Shown here: positions 20,817 to 28,287 of the stretch, in pieces
How the letters are laid out: each line of letters begins with the position of its first letter
How positions within the stretch are numbered: the stretch's first letter is position 1
IMG/VR virus record: IMGVR_UViG_3300025860_000056
Coordinates: 1 to 29,776 of that record
Length of the DNA: 29,776 nt
Strand: one strand, 5' to 3'
From: a virus
Made by a program: the position numbers and the translations under genes
The notes under the pieces: generated by a model
Seen by the model: the letters and a program-made list of their open reading frames with translations, nothing else
Databases searched by the model: none
Told to the model about the DNA's origin: nothing

Positions 20817-21000
20817 CCGATTTTGTAACCTAAAAAATCCCTTAGTTATTGGGATTTTTACTATTAGTTACTTTTTTTTCTATAATATATAATATATATA
20901 TAAAGAAAAAAAAAGAAAGAGAAGAGGGTATATATACCTTTTTTCTCACTATAGAAAACAGATATTAAAAAACATGTAACTTTGTAACTGAACAGAAAAA
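20817..21000. other. AT-rich intergenic region with GTAAC sites, origin candidate
   Basis: The gap between the two replication genes is extremely AT-rich. It contains GTAACC at 20813-20818 (overlapping the stop) and 20825-20830, an inverted GTTAC at 20867-20871, and GTAACT at 20976-20981 and 20984-20989. It also holds a terminator hairpin, a run of TA repeats (20880-20902), a purine block and the palindrome GGTATATATACC at 20927-20938. AT-rich DNA with repeated short sites beside primase and helicase genes suggests an origin. CTCACTATAG at 20945-20954 resembles a T7-type promoter core. Confidence 0.5.
20833..20859 (+). terminator. intrinsic terminator after primase-helicase
   Basis: A perfect 9-bp stem AAAAATCCC/GGGATTTTT flanks a 9-base loop at 20842-20850, with T-rich sequence following. 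The symmetric A and T tracts mean it could work in both directions. It lies 17 bases after the primase-helicase stop. Confidence 0.75.
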
Positions 21001-22491
21001 ATGAAACTTAGACCGATACAAGAAAAAGCAAAGCAAGATATATTAAAATCTTTTAGTTCTGGTGGGACTTATCACCTGTGTGAGGCAGTCGTTTCCTTTG
21101 GCAAGACAATCCTGTCTAGTTCGCTGATGGAAACGGCCCTTCTCGAACATGGTGCAAAATGCCTTTTTTTGGCACATTTACAGGAGTTAGTCTCACAGAC
21201 TTATGAAAAGTTTGTTATGGTAGCTCCACAGCTTCGCGATAGAGTGGGCATATTTAGCTCAGGACACGATCGAAAGGAGGTAGCTGATATAACTATCGGG
21301 TCAAGGCAATCGGTAGCCTTAGGATTGAAAAAATTCAGTAAGATAAATCTAATTGTGATTGATGAAGCGCATCTTATGAGCGATGATGGTCAGTTTGACC
21401 ATATAATATCTTACTTTTTGGCGCTTAATCCAAGGCTTAGGGTTTTGGGTATAACTGGAACGCCTTATAGACTCAAGGGTGGTTTTATTTATGGTGAGGG
21501 AAAAAGGTTTCCAAAATTAGCACATAGGACAGGTATGAAAGAGATGATTGAAGCTGGCTTTTTATCGCCGTTTAAATACAAGATGAAAGTGGACCAGAAG
21601 ATGAAAGACGACTTGGAAAAAATCGCCTTAGTAAGTGGTGAATACAATCAAGGCTCTTTAGGTGAAACTATGCAAGATTCTATTCACATGAACAGCGTAA
21701 GAATTGCAATTGAAGAACATGCACAAGATAGAAAACACATCATAGCATTTGCAACAAATATTAAGCATGCTGAAGCTTTGGCTTTTGTACTTAAATGTAA
21801 ATGCGTTCATTCACAGATGCACAAGGATGATGTTAGGAAAAATATAGATGATTTTAAGAATGGAGTCTCTAGAATTTTGGTCAATGTTGGCATTCTTAGT
21901 ATTGGCTTTGATGCTCCGATAACTGATTGCGCTGTTTTGGCACGTCCAACAATGAGCCCAGCAATGTACACCCAAATGATAGGGCGGGCTCTGCGTATAT
22001 CAGAAGGAAAGAAAGACGCGTTAATATTGGATTTGGTAGGTAATTATTCTAAGCATGGATCGCCTATGGACCCTTACGTTAAGGAGGCAAAGAAAAAGGA
22101 GCCTGAGCCTAATGTATGTCCTGAATGTTTTGATGTGGTCCCGCCTGAGCTCTCAATATGTCCCGAATGTGGATATAATTTAAAAGAAATTGTGGAGGCT
22201 AGAGAGAAGAAAGAAAAGAAGTTGGAACAAGAAAGAATATTAATGGAAGAAATTGACGTTAAAAAGTCCTTAGTGGTCAAGAAGTGGGCTAAAGATCCCC
22301 ATATAACAGGTAAAGGCAACTATGGTATATTATTTTGCATCAAGGTAAGGGGTAAGTCAAAGCCATTATTTAAATTTGCTGGTCATAATTCTAAATGGAT
22401 GGATGGCGTTGTAGATAATTTTAACAAAATAGAGGTAGGTGAATATTATGAAATTCAAGAAAATAGTTATGGAGGATGGATAACGGTATGA
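21001..22491 (+). CDS. SF2 (DEAH-type) helicase with C-terminal zinc ribbon
   Basis: This 496-residue protein contains helicase motifs in order: Q-like start RPIQEKAK, Walker A-type VSFGKT (G34-T36), LAHLQELV (motif Ia), DEAH (121-124), TGTPYR (from 152), GFDAP and QMIGRALR (325-332, motif VI). Its motif I lacks the usual second Gly-Ser, which is uncommon. C373/C376 and C387/C390 form a CPEC-CPEC zinc ribbon. A basic helix and a small domain follow to the end. SF2 helicases of this kind are common in phage replication modules. The ATG lies just past the GTAACT repeats, and no clear Shine-Dalgarno is seen. Confidence 0.82.
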   Translation: MKLRPIQEKAKQDILKSFSSGGTYHLCEAVVSFGKTILSSSLMETALLEHGAKCLFLAHLQELVSQTYEKFVMVAPQLRDRVGIFSSGHDRKEVADITIGSRQSVALGLKKFSKINLIVIDEAHLMSDDGQFDHIISYFLALNPRLRVLGITGTPYRLKGGFIYGEGKRFPKLAHRTGMKEMIEAGFLSPFKYKMKVDQKMKDDLEKIALVSGEYNQGSLGETMQDSIHMNSVRIAIEEHAQDRKHIIAFATNIKHAEALAFVLKCKCVHSQMHKDDVRKNIDDFKNGVSRILVNVGILSIGFDAPITDCAVLARPTMSPAMYTQMIGRALRISEGKKDALILDLVGNYSKHGSPMDPYVKEAKKKEPEPNVCPECFDVVPPELSICPECGYNLKEIVEAREKKEKKLEQERILMEEIDVKKSLVVKKWAKDPHITGKGNYGILFCIKVRGKSKPLFKFAGHNSKWMDGVVDNFNKIEVGEYYEIQENSYGGWITV

Positions 22492-22799
22492 AAACACCCA
22501 AGGAAAACAAAGAACAAAGAGCCGTCCTAACATGGTTTAGAAATCGCGGTTATTTTATTTACGCAATACCGAACCACAAAGGACAGAGAGAATATGACGG
22601 CGCAATCTCAGGAATGCCAGACCTTCAAGTGGTATTACAAGGCGGTAAAGTTATTTGGATAGAGATGAAACGCACTAAAGGCGGTGTATTAAGCGACAAG
22701 CAGAAACTAGTTCATGCTCACCTTAGACGGTTGGGGCATGTGGTTATAGTTGGGTTAGGTGGGAAGGACGCAGTAGAACAATTTAAGGAGATGATATGA
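22488..22799 (+). CDS. VRR-NUC domain nuclease
   Basis: The product of 103 residues follows the VRR-NUC pattern: an N-terminal helix with EQRAVLTWFRNRGYFIYAIP, then GMPDLQVV with the catalytic Asp, IWIEMKRTKGGVLSDKQ with Glu-x-Lys, and VVIVGLGG near the end. These enzymes are structure-specific endonucleases or Holliday-junction-type resolvases. The start is placed at ATG 22488, overlapping the helicase stop (ATGA). An ATG at 22476 exists but its ribosome site would be too close. It probably works with the SF2 helicase. Confidence 0.82.
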   Translation: MKTPKENKEQRAVLTWFRNRGYFIYAIPNHKGQREYDGAISGMPDLQVVLQGGKVIWIEMKRTKGGVLSDKQKLVHAHLRRLGHVVIVGLGGKDAVEQFKEMI

Positions 22800-22933
22800 A
22801 ATTACTAATATACAAACTAAAGAAACGCTTCATTTATGATAAGTGCCCTCATGCTGAGGCTCATAGATGGGTTACTAGGTGCCATAAGTGTAAATACTAT
22901 AATCCTATTGTTTTGAATGGGTATTATGATTAG
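22796..22933 (+). CDS. small zinc-binding protein (45 residues)
   Basis: ATG 22796 overlaps the TGA of the nuclease and has AAGGAG five bases upstream. The product is MKLLIYKLKKRFIYDKCPHA, then HRWVTRCHKCKYYNPIVLNG and YYD. CPH and CHKC form a compact zinc-knuckle-like arrangement. No family recognised. Confidence 0.6.
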   Translation: MKLLIYKLKKRFIYDKCPHAEAHRWVTRCHKCKYYNPIVLNGYYD

Positions 22934-23052
22934 AGGGTTTACAACTTTAGAGCACGACTAGAATTAGAACTGTTGTCTCCTTATCACAACACGGGGTTGG
23001 ATCGCTTCCAACCCTTTAAGGAGAAACGACAATTTACTATAGGAGACATAAA
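22934..23052. other. intergenic region with hairpin
   Basis: This 119-base gap holds the hairpin at 22994-23014 and then TTTACTATAGGAGA just before the next ATG, where AGGAGA serves as ribosome site. The element ACTATAG also occurs before the SF2 helicase. No coding frame with a start and ribosome site was seen in the gap. Confidence 0.45.
22994..23014 (+). terminator. strong hairpin, possible terminator or leader structure
   Basis: A perfect 8-bp stem GGGTTGGA/TCCAACCC closes a 5-base loop TCGCT, followed only by TTT and then AAGGAG. The T-tract is short, so it may be a processing or attenuation structure in the leader of the next operon rather than a full terminator. Confidence 0.5.
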
Positions 23053-23223
23053 ATGACAAGAGACGAAAAAATAGACGCCATTATTGATATTGGTGAGTCT
23101 ATTGATTATTTGCATTATAGCGGAGATTGCCCTCATTTTATTATATGGCAATTTGATAGCGTTAGTGATGCTATTAAGAAACAAAAAGAAATTGCACTTA
23201 GTTTGTTTGAGGAGAAAGCATGA
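23053..23223 (+). CDS. small acidic hypothetical protein (56 residues)
   Basis: ATG 23053 follows AGGAGA by a normal spacing, and the TGA at 23221-23223 overlaps the next ATG (ATGA). The product begins MTRDEKIDAIIDIGESIDYL and ends IALSLFEEKA. It is helical and acidic with an aromatic middle. No family recognised. Confidence 0.62.
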   Translation: MTRDEKIDAIIDIGESIDYLHYSGDCPHFIIWQFDSVSDAIKKQKEIALSLFEEKA

Positions 23224-23651
23224 ATACAAACGAATTAAGAGCCTTCGCTGGGGAGTACTTGGGGAAGGAGGTAGAGTATGAGACAATTTTTCATGGTTTT
23301 AGAGTTGGTTTATTGGATGAAATCTCTATTTCTGGGAAGCCTTTTCATATAAAAGATTATGGTTGGTCTAATAATGCAAGACCCCCACAACCCAAACAAA
23401 TGCGGGACTTGACAGCGAAGGAATTGGCTGGGAAGTGGTTGGTTTGTCAATATTGGACGTGTGGAGAGATATGCAGAGAGACTAAAGTTTATAAAAGCTT
23501 AGTTACTAATATTGATGAGAATACTATTCACATGCCTCACATCGACAATAAATGGTTTCCTGTTTCTGAACTTATAAAGCTTGGCTGGAAAGTAAACGAC
23601 AAACCAAGCTTAGAAGGTGCGACTGATCTGAGGGTGGAGGTTTCGGAATGA
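23220..23651 (+). CDS. hypothetical protein with Trp/Cys-rich middle
   Basis: This 143-residue protein has an N-terminal segment MNTNELRAFAGEYLGKEVEY, a Pro/Asn-rich stretch with RPPQPKQMRDLTAKELAGKW, then WLVCQYWTCGEICRETKVYK, and ends LRVEVSE. The Cys/Trp cluster may bind metal. It overlaps the genes on both sides by four bases. A small beta-rich phage accessory protein; no named family. Confidence 0.6.
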   Translation: MNTNELRAFAGEYLGKEVEYETIFHGFRVGLLDEISISGKPFHIKDYGWSNNARPPQPKQMRDLTAKELAGKWLVCQYWTCGEICRETKVYKSLVTNIDENTIHMPHIDNKWFPVSELIKLGWKVNDKPSLEGATDLRVEVSE

Positions 23652-23968
23652 GTGAATGTGAACACAGATTTGTCGGACACATATATGATGCTGGATTAGG
23701 TATAGAGTTTTATTACTGCCAGAGTTGCAAGAAGACATCGGAGGAAGTGAAGCTTGAGGAAGAACGCGATGAGCTTATGAAGCAGAACGCAGACTATGAT
23801 GAGTTGGGTTTGAAGCATCTGGCTTTATTGAAAGAGCGCGATGAGCTGAAAGCAAAGATAGATAAGATGGAGGATGATATGGATAGAGATTATCTAGCGG
23901 ATCACCAGATGACATCTGAGCAAAAACGTAAATATGAGCAGAGGAAGGAAGTGAGGGCGAGTAGATGA
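23648..23968 (+). CDS. zinc-ribbon plus coiled-coil hypothetical protein
   Basis: This 106-residue protein starts MSECEHRFVGHIYDAGLGIE and carries CEH...CQSC (C4, H6, C24, C27), likely a zinc site. The rest is one long charged coiled coil from about residue 33 to the end, with KLEEERDELMKQ and LKERDELKAKIDKMEDDM. Such proteins often scaffold or bridge other factors. ATGA coupling on both sides. Confidence 0.6.
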   Translation: MSECEHRFVGHIYDAGLGIEFYYCQSCKKTSEEVKLEEERDELMKQNADYDELGLKHLALLKERDELKAKIDKMEDDMDRDYLADHQMTSEQKRKYEQRKEVRASR

Positions 23969-24174
23969 GTGATATATTTTTCAACGCAGGTATAACTTGT
24001 GTGGTTGGTGTTGTGTTTACTTTTGTCTACACCGCTATGTGCATGCTGAACAATAAAGACTTTGATGCTAAGGAGGAAATCAAAAATAGTTGGTTTCTTT
24101 ACTGTATGAATATTTTATCTAAGATTTCATTCTATGGGATGTTTATCTGCTTTGTTGGGTGGGTTTGGGCGTGA
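23965..24174 (+). CDS. small two-pass membrane protein
   Basis: This 69-residue protein has two hydrophobic segments, ITCVVGVVFTFVYTAMCML (about 10-28) and FLYCMNILSKISFYGMFICF with VGWVWA (about 44-69). A charged loop NNKDFDAKEEIKN separates them. Size and topology match a class II holin, but it sits with replication genes, so a host-membrane accessory role is equally possible. Coupled by ATGA to the gene before. Confidence 0.58.
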   Translation: MSDIFFNAGITCVVGVVFTFVYTAMCMLNNKDFDAKEEIKNSWFLYCMNILSKISFYGMFICFVGWVWA

Positions 24175-24205
24175 AGGAATGAGCCCCTCATCTTGTCAGC
24201 TCTTG

Positions 24206-24252
24206 CAATTGTTTGCGCTAATTTACAATTGATTAACTATTGCGCAACAATT
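24206..24252. promoter_or_regulatory. operator-like inverted repeat before methyltransferase gene
   Basis: The arms CAATTGTTTGCGC (24206-24218) and GCGCAACAATT (24242-24252) are inverted copies with one extra T, and a third CAATTG lies between them. This 47-base symmetric element directly precedes the ATG at 24257, where no Shine-Dalgarno is visible, so it could control transcription or translation of the methyltransferase. Confidence 0.45.
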
Positions 24253-24256
24253 AGAA

Positions 24257-25402
24257 ATGCTTAAAAAGATAAAGTTAAAAGACCTTGTACCCTTTGATAA
24301 GAACCCAAGGATTAATGATAAGGCCGTTGATAGAGTTCTTGAGTCGCTAAAGGCTAATGGCTATGTGTCGCCTATTGTTGTAAATGAAATAGGTCACCCT
24401 TTTAAAGAGCACGTTATAGCGGCAGGACATACAAGGTGGAAAGCTCTAGATAAATTCGGTTCTAAAGAGGTGGAGGTTTTCGTTTATAAGTTTGATTCTG
24501 AAAAGCATTTTGTTAGATATAACATCGAGGACAATAAGACGGCTGAGTTTGCTGAATGGGATGAAACTGTCTTGGCTGAATTATCTGCTGAGTTTGATAT
24601 TGATTTAGATGCTATGGAGTTTGAGTTTGACGTTGAGGAAGAACCTGCAGAAGGATTAACAGATGAGGATGAAGTTCCAGATGTTCCTGATGTTCCAGTG
24701 GCTAAGTTGGGTCAGATTTGGAAGTTGGGAGAACATCGGTTGATGTGTGGGGATTCGACCGACAAGGCAACGGTTGAGGCATTGATGGATGGGGAAAAAA
24801 TAGACCTATTGCTGACAGACCCACCTTATGGGATCGACTATGGTGGGATGCTCAAGGGGAAAGGGGATGGCAAGGGTGGCGCTGACAAGAACGGATGGAA
24901 AAGCCACGATGCCCCAGAATGGGATAGAGTTAGGCCAGAACCTGCAGTCTTTGACTGCATGCTGACCTTAGCTACGAACAGTATAATATGGGGTGGAAAT
25001 TATTTTGCTGACATTATTCCAGCAACAATGGGATGGCTGATATGGGATAAAGGGCAGAGGGGATTTTCCTTGGCTGATGGAGAGATGGCATGGACAAGCT
25101 TCAATAATGCGCTTAGAATAAAATCTTATGCGAGGGCAACGGCAAACAAAGAGGAAAAGCATCATCCAACTCAAAAGCCAGTAGAGATAATGGAGTGGTG
25201 CGTTAAATATGCAGATAGGCACTCAAAAAAGGAGGTAGTGACGATCATGGATGTTTACACTGGTTCTGGGACTACTTTGCTGACTTGCGAAAAGATGAAA
25301 AGAAAGGCGTTCTGCATAGAACTAGACCCAAAATACTGCGATGTAATAATTAAGCGATGGGAAGATTTTACGGGCCTCAAAAGTGAGTTGATCAATGCCT
25401 AA
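24257..25402 (+). CDS. ParB-domain - DNA methyltransferase fusion (beta class)
   Basis: This 381-residue protein has an N-terminal ParB/sulfiredoxin-like domain (about 5-110; NPRINDKAVDRVL, then AGHTRWKALDKF with the conserved GHTR). An acidic linker of about 40 residues follows, then a methyltransferase (about 150-375). DPPY is at 188-191 and the AdoMet motif DVYTGSGTT at 332-340, so motif IV precedes motif I as in beta-class N4-cytosine/N6-adenine enzymes. Such fusions are common in phages and modify DNA against restriction; no matching restriction enzyme is here. It overlaps the small terminase gene by 8 bases. The ATG has no ribosome site. Confidence 0.86.
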   Translation: MLKKIKLKDLVPFDKNPRINDKAVDRVLESLKANGYVSPIVVNEIGHPFKEHVIAAGHTRWKALDKFGSKEVEVFVYKFDSEKHFVRYNIEDNKTAEFAEWDETVLAELSAEFDIDLDAMEFEFDVEEEPAEGLTDEDEVPDVPDVPVAKLGQIWKLGEHRLMCGDSTDKATVEALMDGEKIDLLLTDPPYGIDYGGMLKGKGDGKGGADKNGWKSHDAPEWDRVRPEPAVFDCMLTLATNSIIWGGNYFADIIPATMGWLIWDKGQRGFSLADGEMAWTSFNNALRIKSYARATANKEEKHHPTQKPVEIMEWCVKYADRHSKKEVVTIMDVYTGSGTTLLTCEKMKRKAFCIELDPKYCDVIIKRWEDFTGLKSELINA

Positions 25403-25700
25403 AGGTGTAAAAGGTTTTCAAAAAGGCGATCCCAATATAAACAGAAAGGGAAGACCAGAGAAGGGCGAGAGTTTTGCCGAGGCTTTGGAACGTGAGTCTG
25501 AATTATTGGTTGCTGGCAGTGATATAACCAGAAGAGAAGCACTTGCTAAAGTCTTATATGGTAAGGCCGCTAAGGGTGATTTAAAGGCGATTGAGATGAT
25601 TATAGATCGTTTGGATGGTCGCCCTCGGCAAAGTATTGACCAGACTAATAAAAACTTATCGGTTATCATATCCCAAGAGGACGTAGATAACGTTACCTAA
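25395..25700 (+). CDS. terminase small subunit-like protein
   Basis: This 101-residue protein begins MPKGVKGFQKGDPNINRKGR, with the Gly-x-Pro-Asn-x-x-Arg-Lys-Gly-Arg-Pro motif of DUF5681/small-terminase-like proteins. A helical region with REALAKVLYGKAAKGDLKAI follows. Its last base is the first of the large terminase ATG, the usual small-large order. Small terminases recognise the packaging site on phage DNA. An alternative is a conserved DNA-binding protein of unknown role, but position favours terminase. Confidence 0.72.
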   Translation: MPKGVKGFQKGDPNINRKGRPEKGESFAEALERESELLVAGSDITRREALAKVLYGKAAKGDLKAIEMIIDRLDGRPRQSIDQTNKNLSVIISQEDVDNVT

Positions 25701-26926
25701 TGCCAGCTAATTGGCTCAAAATCCATAGCGATATAGGACGAGTCTTTAGAAATAACGAAGAGGTTATGCTTTTCGGTGGTGCTGGTTCTTCTAAGACTTG
25801 GACGATATTAAGGGCAATAGTTCAACGGGCTATGGTTCTTGATGGGTCTAGACATATTTGCTTTAGACAAAGATTTGAACATGTTAAGAATACCTTATGG
25901 CCTTCAGCTAAAGAATTAATTATTGCCGAATGGGGTCAAGACTTCTGGGATGGGATAGAAACTAATAAGTCAGGCGGTGGTTGGAAAATGCACATAGGGA
26001 ACTCTGAAATAATATTTGGAGGTCTTGACGATAAGGAAAGAATTGAAAAGCATCTTGGGGCAGAGTATGCTTCTGTTTATATAAATGAGTGTTCAGAAAT
26101 CTTAGATGTTAATGGAGTTGATTTAATAAGCTCTAGACTTAGGCAAAAAATAGATGGTCGGCACATGTTGTTCCTTGACCAAAATCCTCCTTCCAAGAAT
26201 CATTGGAGCTATAAAAGATACATAGAGCAGGAAGCAGAAGGCAGGGCATCATTCAAAATTAACCCTCGTGATGTCGAGGAAAACCTCCCAGCCTCATATA
26301 TTGAAAGACTTAAAGCATTACCTGAACGACTAAGGAAACGATTCTGGGATGGTGAGTTTTTATCTGATATTGAGGGTGCTATGTGGACTTATGAGATGAT
26401 TATGTCTACAAGAGAAGTAAGGCATGGTGAACTAGGTCGAATCGTGGTTGGTGTTGACCCTGCTGTAACTGCGAATCCAAATAGTGATAAAACAGGTATT
26501 GTTGGAGTAGGTGAAAAAGGTACTGGGTATAAGGTTTTAGCTGATAGGTCACTAAGGGCAAACCCTAGCACTTGGGCGGCTGAGGCTGTTAAGTTGTATC
26601 ATGAATTAGGGGCTGATTGCATTGTAGTTGAGGTAAATCAAGGCGGTGATTTAGTTGAAACTGTCATTCGTTCAATTGATGCCAATGTTAAAATAGTGAA
26701 GGTCAGAGCGACTAGAGGAAAGCATATAAGAGCTGAACCAGTAGCTTCTTTATATGAACAGGGATTAGTTGAGCACGCTGAAGGACTGACTCACTTAGAA
26801 GACCAGATGCAAAGTTGGGTTCCAAATAGCGGTTTAGATTCACCTGACGAAATGGACGCTTTAGTTTGGGCCTTCCATGAATTGGCTTTGACTGAAAAGA
26901 AAGTTGTTAGCGTTGACTTCTTTTAG
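25700..26926 (+). CDS. terminase large subunit
   Basis: This 408-residue packaging motor has Walker A GGAGSSKT (26-33), Walker B SVYINE (125-130, catalytic E130), LDQNPP (motif III-like) and a C-terminal RNase H-like nuclease with D253 in VVGVDPAV. An acidic strand VVEVNQGG and the late acidic pair in SPDEMDALVWAFHE complete the active site. It is complete but on the short side for TerL. The gene is coupled to the small subunit and ends before a terminator. Confidence 0.9.
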   Translation: MPANWLKIHSDIGRVFRNNEEVMLFGGAGSSKTWTILRAIVQRAMVLDGSRHICFRQRFEHVKNTLWPSAKELIIAEWGQDFWDGIETNKSGGGWKMHIGNSEIIFGGLDDKERIEKHLGAEYASVYINECSEILDVNGVDLISSRLRQKIDGRHMLFLDQNPPSKNHWSYKRYIEQEAEGRASFKINPRDVEENLPASYIERLKALPERLRKRFWDGEFLSDIEGAMWTYEMIMSTREVRHGELGRIVVGVDPAVTANPNSDKTGIVGVGEKGTGYKVLADRSLRANPSTWAAEAVKLYHELGADCIVVEVNQGGDLVETVIRSIDANVKIVKVRATRGKHIRAEPVASLYEQGLVEHAEGLTHLEDQMQSWVPNSGLDSPDEMDALVWAFHELALTEKKVVSVDFF

Positions 26927-26972
26927 TGCATTTTAGAATCCCTTCTCCCTAGGGTCTCAAACTTAGGAAAAG

Positions 26973-27007
26973 AGATCTGGTTAGCTTTTTGCGCTGGATC
27001 TTTTTTT
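26973..27007 (+). terminator. intrinsic terminator after large terminase
   Basis: AGATCTGGT (26973-26981) pairs with GCTGGATCT-type sequence (26993-27001), 9 bp including three G-U pairs, and a run of seven T residues follows at 27001-27007. It sits 47 bases after the TerL stop. A second short palindrome CCCTAGGG lies at 26948-26955. Confidence 0.6.
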
Positions 27008-27063
27008 ATGCGACACTTTAAACGCTTATTTGTCTAAAGACCATCACCATATAAAATAAGGCT

Positions 27064-28287
27064 ATGTGGAATCCCTTCAAACCTCAAAAGTTACCTGAAC
27101 AGAAGCAAAGTCTAGGTCAACATATTCACAACAAAGAGCATGAATATATATCGACCGACTTAAAAGCTTACGCGCGCGAGGGTTATGCAGGGAATTCCAC
27201 CATGTATGCCTGCATTAGCCTAGTCGCTGATGCTTTCGGTGCGATTCCTTTACACGTCAAAGTTAATGACGAAATAAAGGAAGACCACCCACTTAAACAA
27301 CTATTAGACAAACCAAACCCTGATGAATCAGGCGTAGAGTTTAGAACTGCCGCTTGTTCTTGGGAACTCTTGGCAGGTAATAACTTCGCGGAAAAGGTGA
27401 AAGGCCTTAGTGAAGTTCAAGAGCTTTGGAACTGGCAACCTTATGAAATGTCAGTAGGACGAAGCAAGGGCTCGTTTATGCCTTCCATGTACACGTTCGG
27501 TAAAGGTACAGCTAATCAGAAGCATTGGCAAGTTGACCCGATTACAGGCGAGTGCGACATGTTGCACTGGAGAACATTCAATCCAAGTCCTGAAAATCCA
27601 AGTATGGGAATGGCTCCAATTGAAGCGGGTGCTTCTGAAGTAGATCAAGCTAACGCCGCTAGTAAATGGCGCTACAATACATTAAAGAATAACGCTAAAC
27701 CGTCAGGTGTTATTAGCGGTGAGTCAATCGACCCAACGAATAAAAAGACTATTCAAGAAAGTATTATACGTAAGCAACAAGGGGCTAATGGTGCTCATGA
27801 AGTCATGGTCTTGAGTGGTGATTTGAAGTGGCAACAATTAGCAATGTCGCCAAGTGATATGGATTGGCTTGCGGGTTCTAAAATGTTATCACAAGAAATT
27901 GCTTCTGTGTTTAGAGTCCCAACTCAATTACTAGGCATTGAAGGCAGTCAAACTTATGCTAATTTTGAAGAGGCTAAACTTGCTTTATATACTCAAGCGG
28001 TACTGCCTAAACTAGAGCTTTATATTTCAGAATTGAATAGGTGGTTATCTCCAGAGTATGGGGAGAATGTTAAAATCTGCTATGAGGAAGAAGAGATTCT
28101 AGCACTTGAACCTTTAAGACGTGAGAAAAGAGCTGAATTATTATCAACTGATGTTCTGACTATTAACGAGAAAAGAGCGATATTAGGTTACGAAGAAAGA
28201 GACGAAGAAGAGGCGAATAAGTTATTTGTTCAGCCAAATGATATACCACTCGACGACATTATGTTAGATGATGATGGCGAAGATTGA
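27064..28287 (+). CDS. portal protein (HK97-like)
   Basis: This 407-residue protein matches the HK97-type portal family: an N-terminal YAGNSTMYACISLVADAFGA segment, IPLHVKV, then HPLKQLLDKPNP. A central region follows with WNWQPYEM and MSPSDMDWLAGSKMLSQEIA, then SVFRVPTQLLGI and YANFEEAKLALY. These are recognisable portal signatures. The portal dodecamer forms the DNA entry vertex and binds TerL. A terminator and TATAAA (27051-27056) precede it, so it may start a new transcript. Its stop overlaps a TTG-initiated methyltransferase gene. Confidence 0.9.
   Translation: MWNPFKPQKLPEQKQSLGQHIHNKEHEYISTDLKAYAREGYAGNSTMYACISLVADAFGAIPLHVKVNDEIKEDHPLKQLLDKPNPDESGVEFRTAACSWELLAGNNFAEKVKGLSEVQELWNWQPYEMSVGRSKGSFMPSMYTFGKGTANQKHWQVDPITGECDMLHWRTFNPSPENPSMGMAPIEAGASEVDQANAASKWRYNTLKNNAKPSGVISGESIDPTNKKTIQESIIRKQQGANGAHEVMVLSGDLKWQQLAMSPSDMDWLAGSKMLSQEIASVFRVPTQLLGIEGSQTYANFEEAKLALYTQAVLPKLELYISELNRWLSPEYGENVKICYEEEEILALEPLRREKRAELLSTDVLTINEKRAILGYEERDEEEANKLFVQPNDIPLDDIMLDDDGED

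Noticed and set aside
23965-24174. Confident holin call for the two-TM protein
   Set aside because: Topology fits but it lies in the replication block far from the lipoprotein/lysis cluster, so only a membrane protein call is made.
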